Below are positions 12,338 through 22,875 of a stretch of DNA of 64,000 nucleotides, piece after piece. The first letter of the stretch is position 1. Each line of letters begins with the position of its first letter. The notes under the pieces were generated by a model. That model saw only the letters and a list, made by a program, of their open reading frames with translations, had not been told where the DNA came from and made no database searches. This DNA comes from Nemophila menziesii (taxonomy: Eukaryota; Streptophyta; Magnoliopsida; Boraginales; Hydrophyllaceae), in NCBI GenBank assembly GCA_029959085.1, contig JARWIR010000010.1, positions 37,502,731-37,566,730 on the forward strand, written 5' to 3'. The position numbers and the translations under genes are program-made.

Positions 12338-12466
12338 ATGGAAAAGACAAAATCCGGAGAGACAAAGGATGAACGTGTTACGCTACCCCGATTTCCAAAG
12401 AGTCTGAAGGTTGAGAACAAAAAGTCAGGAGCAAAGCGTAAGAGGAGGACAACTGAAAGATTGTGA
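12338..12466 (+). CDS. Small exon-like ORF, Lys/Arg-rich, unrecognised
   Basis: An ATG at 12338 follows a good splice-acceptor context (TATACATATACAG) and opens 42 codons rich in Lys, Arg and Glu, ending KRKRRTTERL and a stop. The basic tail resembles a nuclear localisation signal. It lies inside the MULE and could be the last exon of a lost transposase or captured gene. No family was recognised, and a chance ORF of this size is possible. Confidence 0.25.
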   Translation: MEKTKSGETKDERVTLPRFPKSLKVENKKSGAKRKRRTTERL

Positions 12467-13577
12467 CAAATTTGGTTGAATAATATTATGTTTATATTTT
12501 TGAATTGTTTTGTGATAAATTTGGTTAAATGATATTATGTGTATCTTTTTGACTTGTTTTGCGTTCCAGCATATCAAAAGTTGTATGTGTTAAGTGTTTC
12601 AGCAACCTGTGTATGTGTTGAATCAACCCACAATGCACGAGTTATGTGTTCCAAGAACACAAAAAAAACAAAAAAAAACTAATCAGAAAAAAATATCTAA
12701 GATGTGTATTACAAAAAACACACTAAATCAAGATTAAATTATTATAATAAACAACAAATCACAACAATAAATAAGCATCATATATAACAATAAAACAGTA
12801 TTAAATAATAACAGAATATGCATGATAGATTGTGTGTTTATGCAAGTCATAATCAATATGAATGTGTGTTGATGCAACACACAATCAATAAACAAGAAAA
12901 AAAATACATACAAAATAAAAAAATAAAAAAAGGAAGTCAGAACAGGTAGCTTGATAAGCAATTCTAACTCAATAGAATTGTGTGTTCTATCAACACAAAA
13001 ACAAACAATATTGTGTAAAGATGCAACACAAAAAACATTACCAAAAAAATGACAAAATGTTAATGTTTGTGCATGTAAGATTGTGTGTTATTACAAGTCA
13101 TAATCATATGTATTCTGAAAATATGTATAAGATTAGTAGAATTGTGTATTATAGCAACACACAAGAACACAAATTATGTAAAGCTGAAACACAAAATAAC
13201 ACATATTGTGGAAAGCTGCAACACACAAAAAAGTACATATTTAGGACACAATAGGTAATTTGACAATAGGTATAAGATTAGTAGAATTGTGTGTTATAGC
13301 AACACACAAGAACACAAATTGTGTAAAGCTGCAACACACAAAATAGTACATAACATAATATAATGTTTGATTCAGAAAGTTAAGGATCCATTACATAAAA
13401 AAATCAGAATCACAAACAGTCAAGTGGTATTAAAAGATTCATATTAAAAAGTTATGATACAAACTTCTTAATATAAAAGTATCCAGTTGACTTTTGGACA
13501 GCTGCATATACTCTCCATAAATATCCAAAAGATTCAGAATGGACACAATGCGCGCCTATTCGGTCAACACAATTACA

Positions 13578-14108
13578 TTAGATGGTAAACTCGAATCCAA
13601 GCTCACTAGCGTACTTCCACAGTGTGTAGCAGAAATCTTTGGCTCTACCGTAAAAACATTGGCCAATACTGTGCAAGGCAGTGTCCCATCCGTTGCTTTT
13701 GAGAACCGTCACAGTGGCAAGTGCAGTTGGGTCATCTTCGGGGTGAACAACTGCGGAACTAGTCAAATAAGATGAACTGGCTGAAGGTTGATGACAAGCA
13801 GATTCGGAAAGAGCAACGGACAAGGAAGAATCAGGACGAACATATCTACAATCCGTGACAGCAATTTCACAAACCGAGTCTGGATTGATGGTCAACATAG
13901 TGAGCATATTGCAATAAGCATCGTCGTCGTCTAATAACAAGCGCCCAGACTCTCCGATTGAGTAATGAAGTGAGATGTAGTCGGAATCGAGACATGGCCA
14001 TTTCGAAGCGACAAAGCTGACCACGGAACCTAGACAACTGAAAAGCTCGAAACATTGGACGGACTGAATCTGCCCAAACTGAAAGATAACCATGAGCGGA
14101 GAAGACAT
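13578..14108 (-). pseudogene. N-terminal fragment of a MuDR-type (Mutator) transposase
   Basis: 176 codons. Residues about 25-95 resemble the PB1-like N-terminal domain of plant MULE transposases (SDYISLHYSIGESGRLLL, then a DDDAYCNMLTM segment). Residues about 135-175 (WDTALHSIGQCFYGRAKDFC, then YTLWKYASELGFEF) match the start of the MuDR DNA-binding domain, in which a conserved Gly/Gln-F segment precedes a YA...GF pair. The ORF ends just after that, at 13578; the catalytic MULE domain and zinc knuckle are not found downstream. It lies within the 10993-15618 element, in antisense to the plus-strand exon at 12338. I regard it as a remnant. Confidence 0.6.
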
Positions 14109-15618
14109 CTACAAAGAAAAAAACAAAAAACACAAAGGAAAGGTAAGAAGTCAGTAGGACAGAAAAAAATCTTATACCACATATAACAGTTGTGTGTTGC
14201 AGCAAGACAAAAGCATTCGATATTGTGTTCATGCAACACAAAAAGACAAAGTATGCAACGAACAAAGGATGCAAAAAATAAAAAATAAACAAATTAAAAA
14301 AATATATATACACAACATATGAGAGTTATGTGTTGCAGCAAGACAAAATCGCCAAATATTGTGTTCATGCAACACAAAAAATTGCACTCTGCAACTAACA
14401 AACATGCAGAAAATAACGATATGAAGTATACAAACACTTTTATAATTGCATCATAGGTCCCTGTGGTAAATTACGGGAGATCGATACATAAAGATTCCCA
14501 TAAATTGCAGCTCTTCTACAAAAATCGTAATATAAACGATATAATATGTTCATGTAGATAATCAAGCATATACACTAACATGTGGAGAATTTGTAGAATA
14601 TAATTGCACTAAAGGTCCCTAAAATGTTCATACTCAAACCAATCACGCAATTAGCAGAAAGTTTTATGAAAATTCATAACAATGACATATAAGTAGATAT
14701 GGAGTTATAAACATCAAGGCAATCCAGATTAATTAAATAAAAAATGATCAATTGTGGTAACAACACCTCATATAAACACAATTCATATAGTGAATCAAAA
14801 CACATATAGTGAATCAAAGCAACTAAAAATACACGATGAATGAACTACCTGCAAAAAAATTAAGAATAACGACAGCAAAAATCAAAGATTATACAATAAT
14901 AAATGTGAAGTAACATTTGAATCAGCAAGAGGTCGTGTATAACAACTATACGAAATTGAAACACGAAAATTCAAGACAAAGTAATAAGCAAAACATCACA
15001 ATATAACTGTGAAATACAGTAAAAATAGAAAAAATTCATGGATGTAACAAAAAGCGTGAATCAAATGAATAATACAGAGTTATTGACGAGATAAAACATG
15101 ATAAAAATCAAATTCGAACAATATCATCATCAGCAACTCATATTATCAAAAAAAATCAACGATTAAACGCATAAAAAATTAAGAAAAAAATGCGGTGAGT
15201 TAAGAACAATCTTACCGTGTGAAGTAGTACTACGATATATATGAATGATTAGAGCAAAATCAAGAGAAATTAGGAATTAATTCGAAGCAGAAGTGAAGCT
15301 AGCTTGAGCGTGCCGCGAGAGAGATGAAGGTGTGAGAAAGGTAGTTATGGTGTTTGACTTTTTTGGAAGCGTTGAATTGAAACGTAATAAAGAGAAGAAA
15401 ATGAAAAAGAGGAGATTATTAATGATAGGGTTTCAGCATTAATGATTTAATTAATATATGAAATAGGTATTTATAAGGGGTAAAAATGGAAGCTAATTAT
15501 GTCAAAAGTAATAATTGGGAATTAAGTTGATTTTTTGTGAGTAGGTAGGAAGTAATTTCTTCTTTCCTTTTTTTTGGGAATGAAATGTGAGCAATTGTAA
15601 TTAATTGGGAATTATCTC

Positions 15619-15975
15619 TTTATTATATAAGATAAGTATTTATTGGATTATTTTTAAGACAAAAAAATTATTATACAAGAAAATTATTTATGGAATTATT
15701 TGTAATCTACAAAAAAAATTAAGTTTTATTATATAAGATAAGTATTTATTGGATTATTTTTAAGATAAAAAAATTATTGTACAAGAAAATTATTTATTGA
15801 ATTAGTTGTAAGCTACTAACAAAAATTAAGTTTTATTATATAAAATAAGTATTTTTTGAATTGTAATTTAAGATAAAAAGTTATTATACAAGAAAATTAT
15901 TTATTTAATATTTGTAAGCTACAAAAAAATTAAGTTTTATTATAAAAGATAAGTATTTTTTGAATTATAAATTAA
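15619..15975. repeat. AT-rich tandem repeat, right half
   Basis: About three and a half units of roughly 105 bp, each with TTTTATTATATAAGATAAGT and TTATTGTACAAGAAAATT-like words. It is the continuation of the array at 10800-10992. Confidence 0.75.
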
Positions 15976-15987
15976 GATTAAAAAAAA

Positions 15988-16180
15988 CCAGGGTCTTTAG
16001 CGAGGAGTTCATCATGAAGGGTATACGTCTTTTGCGAGGACCACTCGTCACAAAAGGGGTGAGCCGGAAAATTAATTGACGCGTACTGACGGGGAAAAAA
16101 CGCGCCTTCCCAAAAAATTTGGTCTTTTGCGAGGACCTACGTCTTTAGCGACGACCAGGTCCTCGATAAAGACCTGGCGG
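15988..16180. promoter_or_regulatory. Internal cluster of CACTA subterminal-type motifs
   Basis: CTTTAGCGAGGA (15993), CTTTTGCGAGGACC (about 16028 and 16121), CTTTAGCGACGACC (about 16143) and the inverted GGTCCTCGATAAAGACC (about 16158) match the motif that crowds the right terminus of the element at 21395-21735. Here they sit directly upstream of a TATA box. They may be binding sites for the element's own regulatory protein, or the edge of a second truncated element. Confidence 0.6.
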
Positions 16181-16345
16181 ATTTATAAAAAAACCGCCGA
16201 GCCAAGCATCTTCTCCATTATTCATCATACCTCCAAACCCCACCATTTTTTTTCCACTCCAAAGCTTCAATTCCACCACCACAAAACTCCGGCGATTCAA
16301 GGAAAGGCCTCCATCATCAAAAACAACATTTAATTAAGCTTTTAG
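16177..16345 (+). promoter_or_regulatory. TATA box and leader exon of the second CACTA gene
   Basis: TTTATAAAA at 16182-16190 lies between GGCGG and CCGCC, a small inverted repeat. A pyrimidine-rich leader follows (TTCTCCATTATTC, CCACCACCACAAAACTCC) and ends with TTTTAG/GTAAG near 16345, a good 5' splice site. The leader lacks a long ORF, so it is probably a non-coding first exon spliced to coding exons near 19382. Confidence 0.45.
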
Positions 16346-18114
16346 GTAAGATTTCAATGATTTCTCCAAAAAAAATTCAATCTTATTTATTTTCTTCAAT
16401 CACGATTCTAACATATTGTTTTTGCTTTGTTTATGATTTCTGGAGCTTCTCTACCAATATTTAACACCTTTTTCTCGGATTTAAAGGTATGTAATCCAAT
16501 CTTAGATTTCTTTTTTTATTTTCTATTTTTAGAGAAATTAATTTGTGCTATATATATTGAATTTCGAATTTAAGTAGGTATTTAAGATTACTATTTAGTG
16601 TATAATTTTTACATATTAACATGTTTGCTTGTATTTTTTTTTTGGGAATTTAGTTGCATTATTTTAGAAATTGGAATGAAATTTCTTAGGTTTTATGGTA
16701 TTGAAATTGTAGATAATAACTTAGAAATTATTCAGAATTTAGTTTCTATATTTTGGATTTTTTGTTAAATTTTAAATAATTTTTGGTGCTTTAGAGATAA
16801 TTTAAAAAATATTAGGGTTAAATTGTATTTTAAAAAAATATTAGGGGTAAAATTGTATTTAATAAAATATTAGGGGCCTTAGAGGATTGTTAAATAATTT
16901 TAGGTGCTTTAGAGATAATTTAAAAAAAATTATTGGTAAAATTGTATATTTAAAATATTAGGGGTAAAACTGTATCTTCAACAAATATAAGGCGCCTTAG
17001 GGGATTTTAAAATAATTTTAGATGCTTTAGAGATAATTTAAAAAATATTATGGGTAAAATTATATTTTTAAAAATATTAGTGCTAAAATTGTATTTAAAA
17101 AAAATATTAGGGGCCTTAGGGGATTTTTAAATGATTTTAGATGCTTTAGAGATAATTTAAAAAATATTAGGGGTTAAATTGTATTTTTTTAAATATTAGG
17201 GGACTTAGGAGATTTTTAAATAACTTTAGGTGCTTAAGAGATAATTTTAAAAATACTATGGATAAAATTGTATTTTTAAAAATATTAGGGGTAAAATTGT
17301 ATTTTCAAAAAATATTAGGGGCCTTAGGGGATTTTTAAATAATTTTAGGTGCTTTGGAGATAATTTACAAAATATTATGGGTAAAATTGTAGTTTTATAA
17401 ATATTAGGGGTAAAATTGTAGTTTTTAAAAATATTAGAGGCCTTAGGGGATTTTTTAAAAATTTAGGTGCTTTAGAGATAATTAAAAAAAAATATTAGGG
17501 GTTAAATTAGATTTTTTAACAATTTTAGGGGCCTTAGGGGATTTTTAATTAAATTTAGGTGCTTTAGAAATAATTTAAAAAATATTAGGGGTTAAATTGT
17601 ATTTTTAAAAATTATTAAGGGTTTTAGAGGATTTTAAAATAAATTTAGGTGCTTTAGAGATAATTTAAAAAATATCAGGGGCCTTAGGGGATTTTTAATT
17701 AATTTTAGGTTCTTTAGAAATAATTTAAAAAATATTAGGGGTTAAATTGTATTTAAAAAAATAGTAGGGGCCTTAGAGGATTTTTAAATAATTTTAGGTG
17801 CTTTAGAGGTAATCTAAAAAATATTAGGGGTTAAATTGTATTTTAAAAAAATATTAGGGGCCTTAGGGGATTTTTAATTAGTTTTAGGTGCTTTATAAAT
17901 AACTTAAAAAATATTAGGGGTTAAATTGTATTTAAAAAAATATTAGGGACCTTAGAGGATTAAAATATTAGGGGTTAAATTATATTTTAAAAATATATTT
18001 GGTGCCTTCGGGGATTTTTCATTAAATTTAGGTGCTTCAGAAATAATTTAAAAAATATTAGGGGTTAAATTGTATTTTTATAAAATATTATTGGTTAAAC
18101 TGTATTTTAAAAAA
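16346..18114 (+). repeat. Intron with about 13 tandem units of roughly 60-120 bp
   Basis: From about 16750 the phrase GGTGCTTTAGAGATAATTT, then ATTAGGGGTTAAATTGTATT and AGGGGCCTTAGGGGATTTTT, recurs about thirteen times with indels. The array resumes at 19338-19380 on the far side of the 18115-19337 insertion. The sequence is non-coding and probably forms the large intron before the Transposase_24-type exons. The TTAGGGG words are not telomere repeats. Confidence 0.75.
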
Positions 18115-19337
18115 GGTTGATTTACCCATACAGTCCACAGCCTCTAGTCCATTGCCCATAAGGTCCAACCCATCTTAATAGTCAAAATTGCTCTTGTAAC
18201 CCAATTATTGACAGTTGACTTACCAAAACTAATTCCCCTGATTTCATGCAAACAATCAATCATCAAAACAGAATTTGATAACTTATGTCGTTTTATTGGA
18301 TTTGTTTCAAAAATAGTGTCTGATACATTAAAGTTATTAATTCACATCAGGATGTTTTTTCAACTTATACCAAAATGTTAATCCATATCAAAATCTCGAG
18401 TTTTATTAATATTTTTGTTTTTTGTGGTGGTGTATGTTTGTTATACTGTCGGGTTGAGTGTGTGAATTGATGAGCTACTGAAAATCGGAATTTTGTGGAA
18501 AAAACATGTTTGTAGGTGTGTTAGTGTAATCGGGTGAGTTTGTCAGTTCAATTTGATGGCGTGAGTTGTTGTTTGTGTATTATTAGTCGTGGCGGGTAAT
18601 GTTAACGATTTTGGTGCTGTGTAGTGAAAATCAATGGGTTGTGTGTCATTCCAATAACCACGAGGTAGGGTTATACGTGTTATTATGATGGTGTGTCAAT
18701 GTAAAACGATGGTGTGTCCATCCATTGCTGGTTGTGATATCTCAAGCGCTTCTTCTTTGACAATTCACAGATATCTTCACATGGCATATCAAAATTAATT
18801 GAGACTTACCGACCAACATGAAAATGTTCAACTCCAAGATCTTCATCCCAAGGAAAACATAAGCATACTCCGCAATAACATTTGGATGTAAGAAACGCTT
18901 GGCAAACCACCTAAGTTATATACACAACACATATGATGCTTCGATATATGTTCTATTAGTTTTCAAGATATATAAACACACTTGATGTAATCAAGCTGCA
19001 ATAAAAAAAGATTTGGAACATACCTTGATGTCGATTGTGGATGACTACTGTGATGTGTAATGCTGAAGCCGAGAACGGAGGTGTGTCTGCTTGAATGGTG
19101 TTGTTAAAACGTTAACAAAATTACTATAAAGTGCAATAATATCGGGATTTAATAGATATGATACTAAAATTGAATTAGTTAAGAGAGATAATCATGGAAA
19201 GATTTGATATAATCTGATTATAGTAAAGGGTAACGATGTAATATCATATAATTCGCTGGACCTCCTAGGAGAAAAATCAAGCGTGAACCTGATGGGGGTG
19301 GATAGTTGGGTTGTAGGACTTACTGAGCTAATATCTC
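18115..19337. mobile_element. Non-autonomous DNA transposon with 8-bp target duplication
   Basis: TTAAAAAA flanks both sides (18107-18114 and 19338-19345) and the surrounding tandem array is continuous across it. Ends are loosely inverted: left GGTTGATTTACCCATACAGT, right (reverse complement) GAGATATTAGCTCAGTAAGT, both followed by CC-ACARCC. No coding capacity. The termini and duplication could suit a degenerate Mutator-like or hAT-like element; superfamily is not settled. Confidence 0.6.
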
Positions 19338-19381
19338 TTAAAAAATATTATGGGTTAACTTGTATTTAAAAAAAGTATTAG

Positions 19382-21118
19382 ATGGCCGCTATTATGCCGA
19401 GAGGACACGGTGGAGACGGGGATGGTCGCGACCCCACTCAAAATCCAAGCAATCCCATTGGGGGTTGCAACACACCGGACAATCTTTCATTGTACACCTA
19501 ATTTTCAATAAATTATTATTTTAATCGTAAAATCAAACATGTAATAATCAGAGAAAATGGAGGGGTAAGACGACTCTTGCCACGGTCACGGAAGCAAGGC
19601 GGAAGCACGGAGGTAGGCTTCCGATTGATTTTTGCACATAAGACTTGACCTGGAACCCGGTGGGAAAATACTCCCAGCACGTGACTCAGGTCATTAATCA
19701 CACCATTCGGGAGAGTGTTCCGCTTTACCACCGGTTCTGGACAGATGTCCCCTAAAAAGACCAAACGAATACTTTGAGTCGATTAGGAGTAAGTCGGCTA
19801 AATATTTTTTTTATTTGTTAATGTTATCTAAAAAAATATATATTTAACTTAACTTATTTGTAAACAGGAATTTTTCTTGGTGGAGGATTGACAGGCCCGC
19901 CCAGATTGGAGGGATATCCAACAGAGGTTAACCAACAAATGTGGTAAAGGGTATAGCGACCACAAGAATAGAGTGAAGAGAAAATATTATGCGTCCCGAC
20001 AGAACCCGGATGACCAGACACCCGAGAATTGGGAGCGCACTTTGAAGGCGTGTGACTCGGAGCGAGCTCAGGTAATTGTACTATTTAAACTTGTATTAAA
20101 TAAAATATTATCTTAATTGACTAACAATTTTTTTTGTCATTCCTTGTTTAAAACATAGCATCAAGCTAAAGTGAATAAGGAAAATAGGGAGTTGCTTCAA
20201 AACCAGAGCGGGGCCGAATCTATGAGCTACACTAGGTGGAGGGATAATTTGATGGATAAAAATATTTATTTAAATATCATTTTTCAAAATATTTATTTAA
20301 ATATCCTGATTTGACTGTTTGGCTTTTTATAGAGAGAGGGTTGTAGTCAACCCCCTCAAGTGGCCGGGGATGACGCGGATGCTGTTCCTCTACAAAAAAT
20401 AAATAGATTCTTCTTCAAGATCGGGTGGAGCAAAAAGAAGAACGGGTGGAAGAGTCCCGAGTACGAGAGAGCCGACGTAAGTTTAATATTTTAATATATC
20501 GTACTATTTATTATATTTTAATTTTTTTAATTTTTTTACAAGGAGCGTGGAGGGAGATTCTCGAGAATAGAGTTCGGGAATCACAAAGTCAAAGCGGAGA
20601 CTTATCTTGTTCACCCCCCCATGACGGAACAGGAGCAACTAGACGCGGTGATGGAGGCGGCCCGATTACGGTTAGGAGACGGGACCCGCTATTGGATCCC
20701 GGGAGTTGGCCACCCGCTTCCGGAGAAGAGGAGGTCTGCTAATGGTTGGGATCCGGTAACCGACAGCGTGCTTCGGGACTACGAGTAATTGATGAAGTCC
20801 CTGATCGAGTTCCGTGTCTCCATAGGCAAGGACCCGGTGTCAGACAACATTTCACGATCCTCGGCTTCCACTGCTAGTACGCGACCGACGAAGGAGGCGA
20901 TGGAATCACGGATGAGTACAACCATCACCTTGCTCAATAGGTGCCGAGAAGAACGTGGACACGAGGAAGCACTTGTCCCTCCCTCCGGCAATTCATCCGC
21001 TGCTCCTGCTGGTCCCTTCCGACCCCGAGCCCGATCCCGACCAACTACCTCTACTCCGTCAAGCTCGCGCCTCTATCTTATGGACCAGGGTGAAGATGAA
21101 GATTTATCTAATCCTTAG
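19382..21118 (+). pseudogene. Second CACTA protein gene (Ptta/En-Spm, Transposase_24-like), broken
   Basis: Six plus-strand coding blocks: about 19382-19498 (ATG after TATTAG), 19553-19755, 19869-20068, 20159-20260, 20340-20477 and 20543-21118. They read as a Transposase_24-type protein: RGKTTLATVTEARRKHGGRL, then QHVTQVINHTIRESVPLYHR, FWTDVP, DWRDIQQRLTNKCGKGYSDH, KNRVKRKYY, and VNKENRELLQN. This family accompanies TNP2 in plant CACTA elements and corresponds to the DNA-binding or regulatory product. In-frame stops lie after PIDFCT (about 19640) and after VLRDYE (20786-20788); past the second, the same frame continues for 110 codons ending DEDLSNP, with a Ser/Thr/Pro-rich stretch. Exon borders are approximate. 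Confidence 0.68.
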
Positions 21119-21394
21119 TTGGTGTGTTAGTTGGTTGACTTTTTATGTTATTTAGACTTTGTGTTGACTTTGTATGACTTTTAATATTTTCGACTTTCGG
21201 TTTGTAATTATTGACTTTTTAAGGCTTTGATTAGTTTAGACTTTCGGTTAATTTAGTTTTCGTATTGTATTATTTTTTCTTGTTTCAAATATAGAAATAA
21301 ATAAATAAAATTCAAATAAAATAAATATAAAAAATAAATAAATATTATAATTGAAATAAAATTAAATACAGAAAAAAATTTAAAAAAATCTAAA

Positions 21395-21745
21395 AAAGAT
21401 CTTTAGCGAGGACATTGTCGTCGTAAGTAATAAAGTCAATGTCCTCGCTAAAGAGTTGACCAGTAATGGTGACGACTAAGTCGTCGTAATTGACTTGGTC
21501 TTTTGCGAGGACATAGTTGTCGCAAAAGACCCTATCATTCGCGACGACGGGAGGTCCTCACTAAAGATAGGTGGCTCACGCGACGACACGTGAAGTCGTC
21601 GCGATTGGGGAGTCTATCGTGACGAATCTTTAACGAAGAGTCTTTAGCGAGGGTCTGTCCTCGCAAAAGACCAAAATGGTCTTTAGCGAGGACTTTTCCC
21701 GTCTTTAGCGACGGACGCGGTCCTCGCTAAAGGAAGGCTGTAGTG
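21395..21745. repeat. Right subterminal repeats and terminus of the CACTA element
   Basis: About eight copies of CTTTAGCGAGGAC or its complement GTCCTCGCTAAAG, and CTTTTGCGAGGAC variants, crowd the last 350 bp, ending CTGTAGTG at 21745. The three bases after it are TAT; the matching 3-bp duplication cannot be checked because the left end is missing. Confidence 0.78.
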
Positions 21746-22116
21746 TATGTATAAAACATTCATTATGGTCTTTCAATTACTCTATTTATTGTTTGTCATT
21801 TATAAGCCGCAGTGGTAACTAGGGCGATATGTCGTATAGTTAGTATTAAGTTACCCTTCAAATATCTATTTGACTCTATTTGGCAGCTATTATTCAAATA
21901 TTTTGTTGCTTCTACAAAAAATGACAAAGCCATATGTCTCAGTCCCTAATGTAAATAAAAAATTTCTTTCAAAAATTATTCTTACGTCTTTTATCGAAAA
22001 ATTTCATAAATGAACCTTTGTTTGCGGTTTTCAGGTAAGGCACTTGAAGACTTCAGCAAGCCATTATCAGTTCAAATGGCAATTTTGCATAAAAAAGGGA
22101 CCTATAGTTCCATTTT

Positions 22117-22444
22117 CACTACAAGAAATAGTATCTTTAGCGGCAAAAAATTTAACACTAAAAATCTTAATTTTGCCGCTAATAGTCGTTATTTTTCGCC
22201 TCTATAAGTTTCTCGCTATAGATACCTTTAGTAGCAAATTATTTGTTTTTGCCTCTATTAATTTTATCTTTAGCGGCAAATATTGCCGCTTAAAATATAA
22301 TTAGAGGCCATTTTGGTTTTTAAAAATATCATTAGAGGCTATTTTAATTGTTGCCGCAATAGCTTCCCGCTAATGCTATCATTAGAGGCCATTTTAATTG
22401 TTGCCTCAATAGCTTCCCCGCTAATGCTACTATTTCTTGTAGTG
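22117..22444. mobile_element. 328-bp miniature CACTA element
   Basis: Begins CACTACAAGAAATAGTA and ends TACTATTTCTTGTAGTG, a perfect 17-bp terminal inverted repeat, with TTT on both sides (22114-22116 and 22445-22447). Interior repeats are TTTAGCGGCAAA and a doubled ATTAGAGGCCATTTTAATTG block. No coding sequence. The subterminal motif differs from the 21.7 kb element, so a different family mobilised it. Confidence 0.88.
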
Positions 22445-22677
22445 TTTGTATGATATATGAACTTGTAGTGCAATTTGTATAATTGATGACCTGTAGTCAA
22501 TTAGTGAAATTTTGTATCATATAGTGCATTTTTTGTATAATATATGGATCGATAGTGCAATTTTGTGTAATTAAGGACCTGCAGTCAATTTGTATAATAT
22601 AGGGGCATATAAAGACATACGATGCAATTTTGTAAATAATATAGAGACACCTAATGACTCTTTATATATGTCTACAG

Positions 22678-22875
22678 ATAAAGTTAATATCAAGACTCCA
22701 TCATTGTCATGTGGTGCCTTTGCTTGGTTATTGCTTGGAGAATCAAGGAAAACATGCCGAAAGATTGTTGGTATTTGAGGATATGTTACATGGTAATTTG
22801 AGAGATTGTCTTGATGGAGCTTTCGGTAAATATCTTGATTGGAAAACATAAATCAGGATTGCTCAAACAAAATCA
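22678..22875 (+). pseudogene. Receptor-like kinase exon fragment (NCRK-like)
   Basis: Following a splice acceptor (TCTACAG), the frame reads ISRLHHCHVVPLLGYCLENQ, then GKHAERLLVFEDMLHGNLRD, CLDGAFGKYLDWKT and a TAA (22849-22851), then IRIAQ in frame. This is the kinase N-lobe around the alpha-C/beta-4 and beta-5 region. The HHCHVVPLxGYC and GKHAERLLVFE wording is what I recall for NCRK-type plant receptor-like kinases. Catalytic motifs (HRD, DFG) are not found downstream and the stop falls mid-domain, so it is a pseudogene fragment, perhaps captured or left by duplication. A possible upstream piece near 22030-22110 is uncertain. Confidence 0.7.

Larger units (their letters stand above)
11760..14380. 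repeat. Dispersed palindromic repeats (TGTGTTGCAGCAACACA type)
   Basis: At least ten near-palindromes of the form TGTGTGTTRYAGCAACACACA occur across the MULE (for example near 11792, 12020, 12176, 12230, 12867, 12978, 13142, 13290, 14190, 14331), usually followed by an AATTGTGTAAAGCTGCAACACA-like partner (see 13317-13340). The last three units near 13140-13340 form clear direct repeats of about 145 bp. Each could fold as a hairpin. Confidence 0.65.
10993..15618. mobile_element. Mutator-like element (MULE) with 9-bp target duplication
   Basis: Flanked by TTTATTATA at 10984-10992 and 15619-15627. Ends are imperfect terminal inverted repeats: left GGGACAATGCCCAGTTAATT, right (reverse complement) GAGATAATTCCCAATTAATT, with 18 of the first 22 positions matching. 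A 9-bp duplication is characteristic of Mutator. The interior keeps an N-terminal MuDR-type transposase fragment on the minus strand and a small exon-like ORF on the plus strand, but no catalytic domain, so it depends on transposase from elsewhere. Confidence 0.78.
9566..21745 (+). mobile_element. 5'-truncated CACTA (En/Spm) transposon with two later insertions
   Basis: The right end reads ...AAGGCTGTAGTG at 21745, i.e. a CACTACAG terminus, preceded by many subterminal copies of CTTTAGCGAGGAC in both orientations. Inside are a TNP2-type transposase remnant and a Transposase_24-type gene, both plus strand. The left terminus is not in the window; coding sequence starts abruptly at 9566. A Mutator-like element (10993-15618) and a DNA element (18115-19337) are nested within. 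That all this belongs to one element rather than two abutting ones is inference. Confidence 0.65.

Noticed and set aside
12734..14313. Several hydrophobic ORFs in the MULE as membrane proteins
   Set aside because: T-rich sequence read in chance frames; they overlap the transposase remnant and the palindromic repeats.
16750..18110. Interstitial telomere repeats
   Set aside because: TTAGGGG words occur once or twice per 60-120 bp unit, not as tandem TTTAGGG.
20425..20742. 105-aa ORF in the second CACTA gene
   Set aside because: It reads through an intron in a shadow frame; the neighbouring frame gives the more protein-like reading that continues to 21118.
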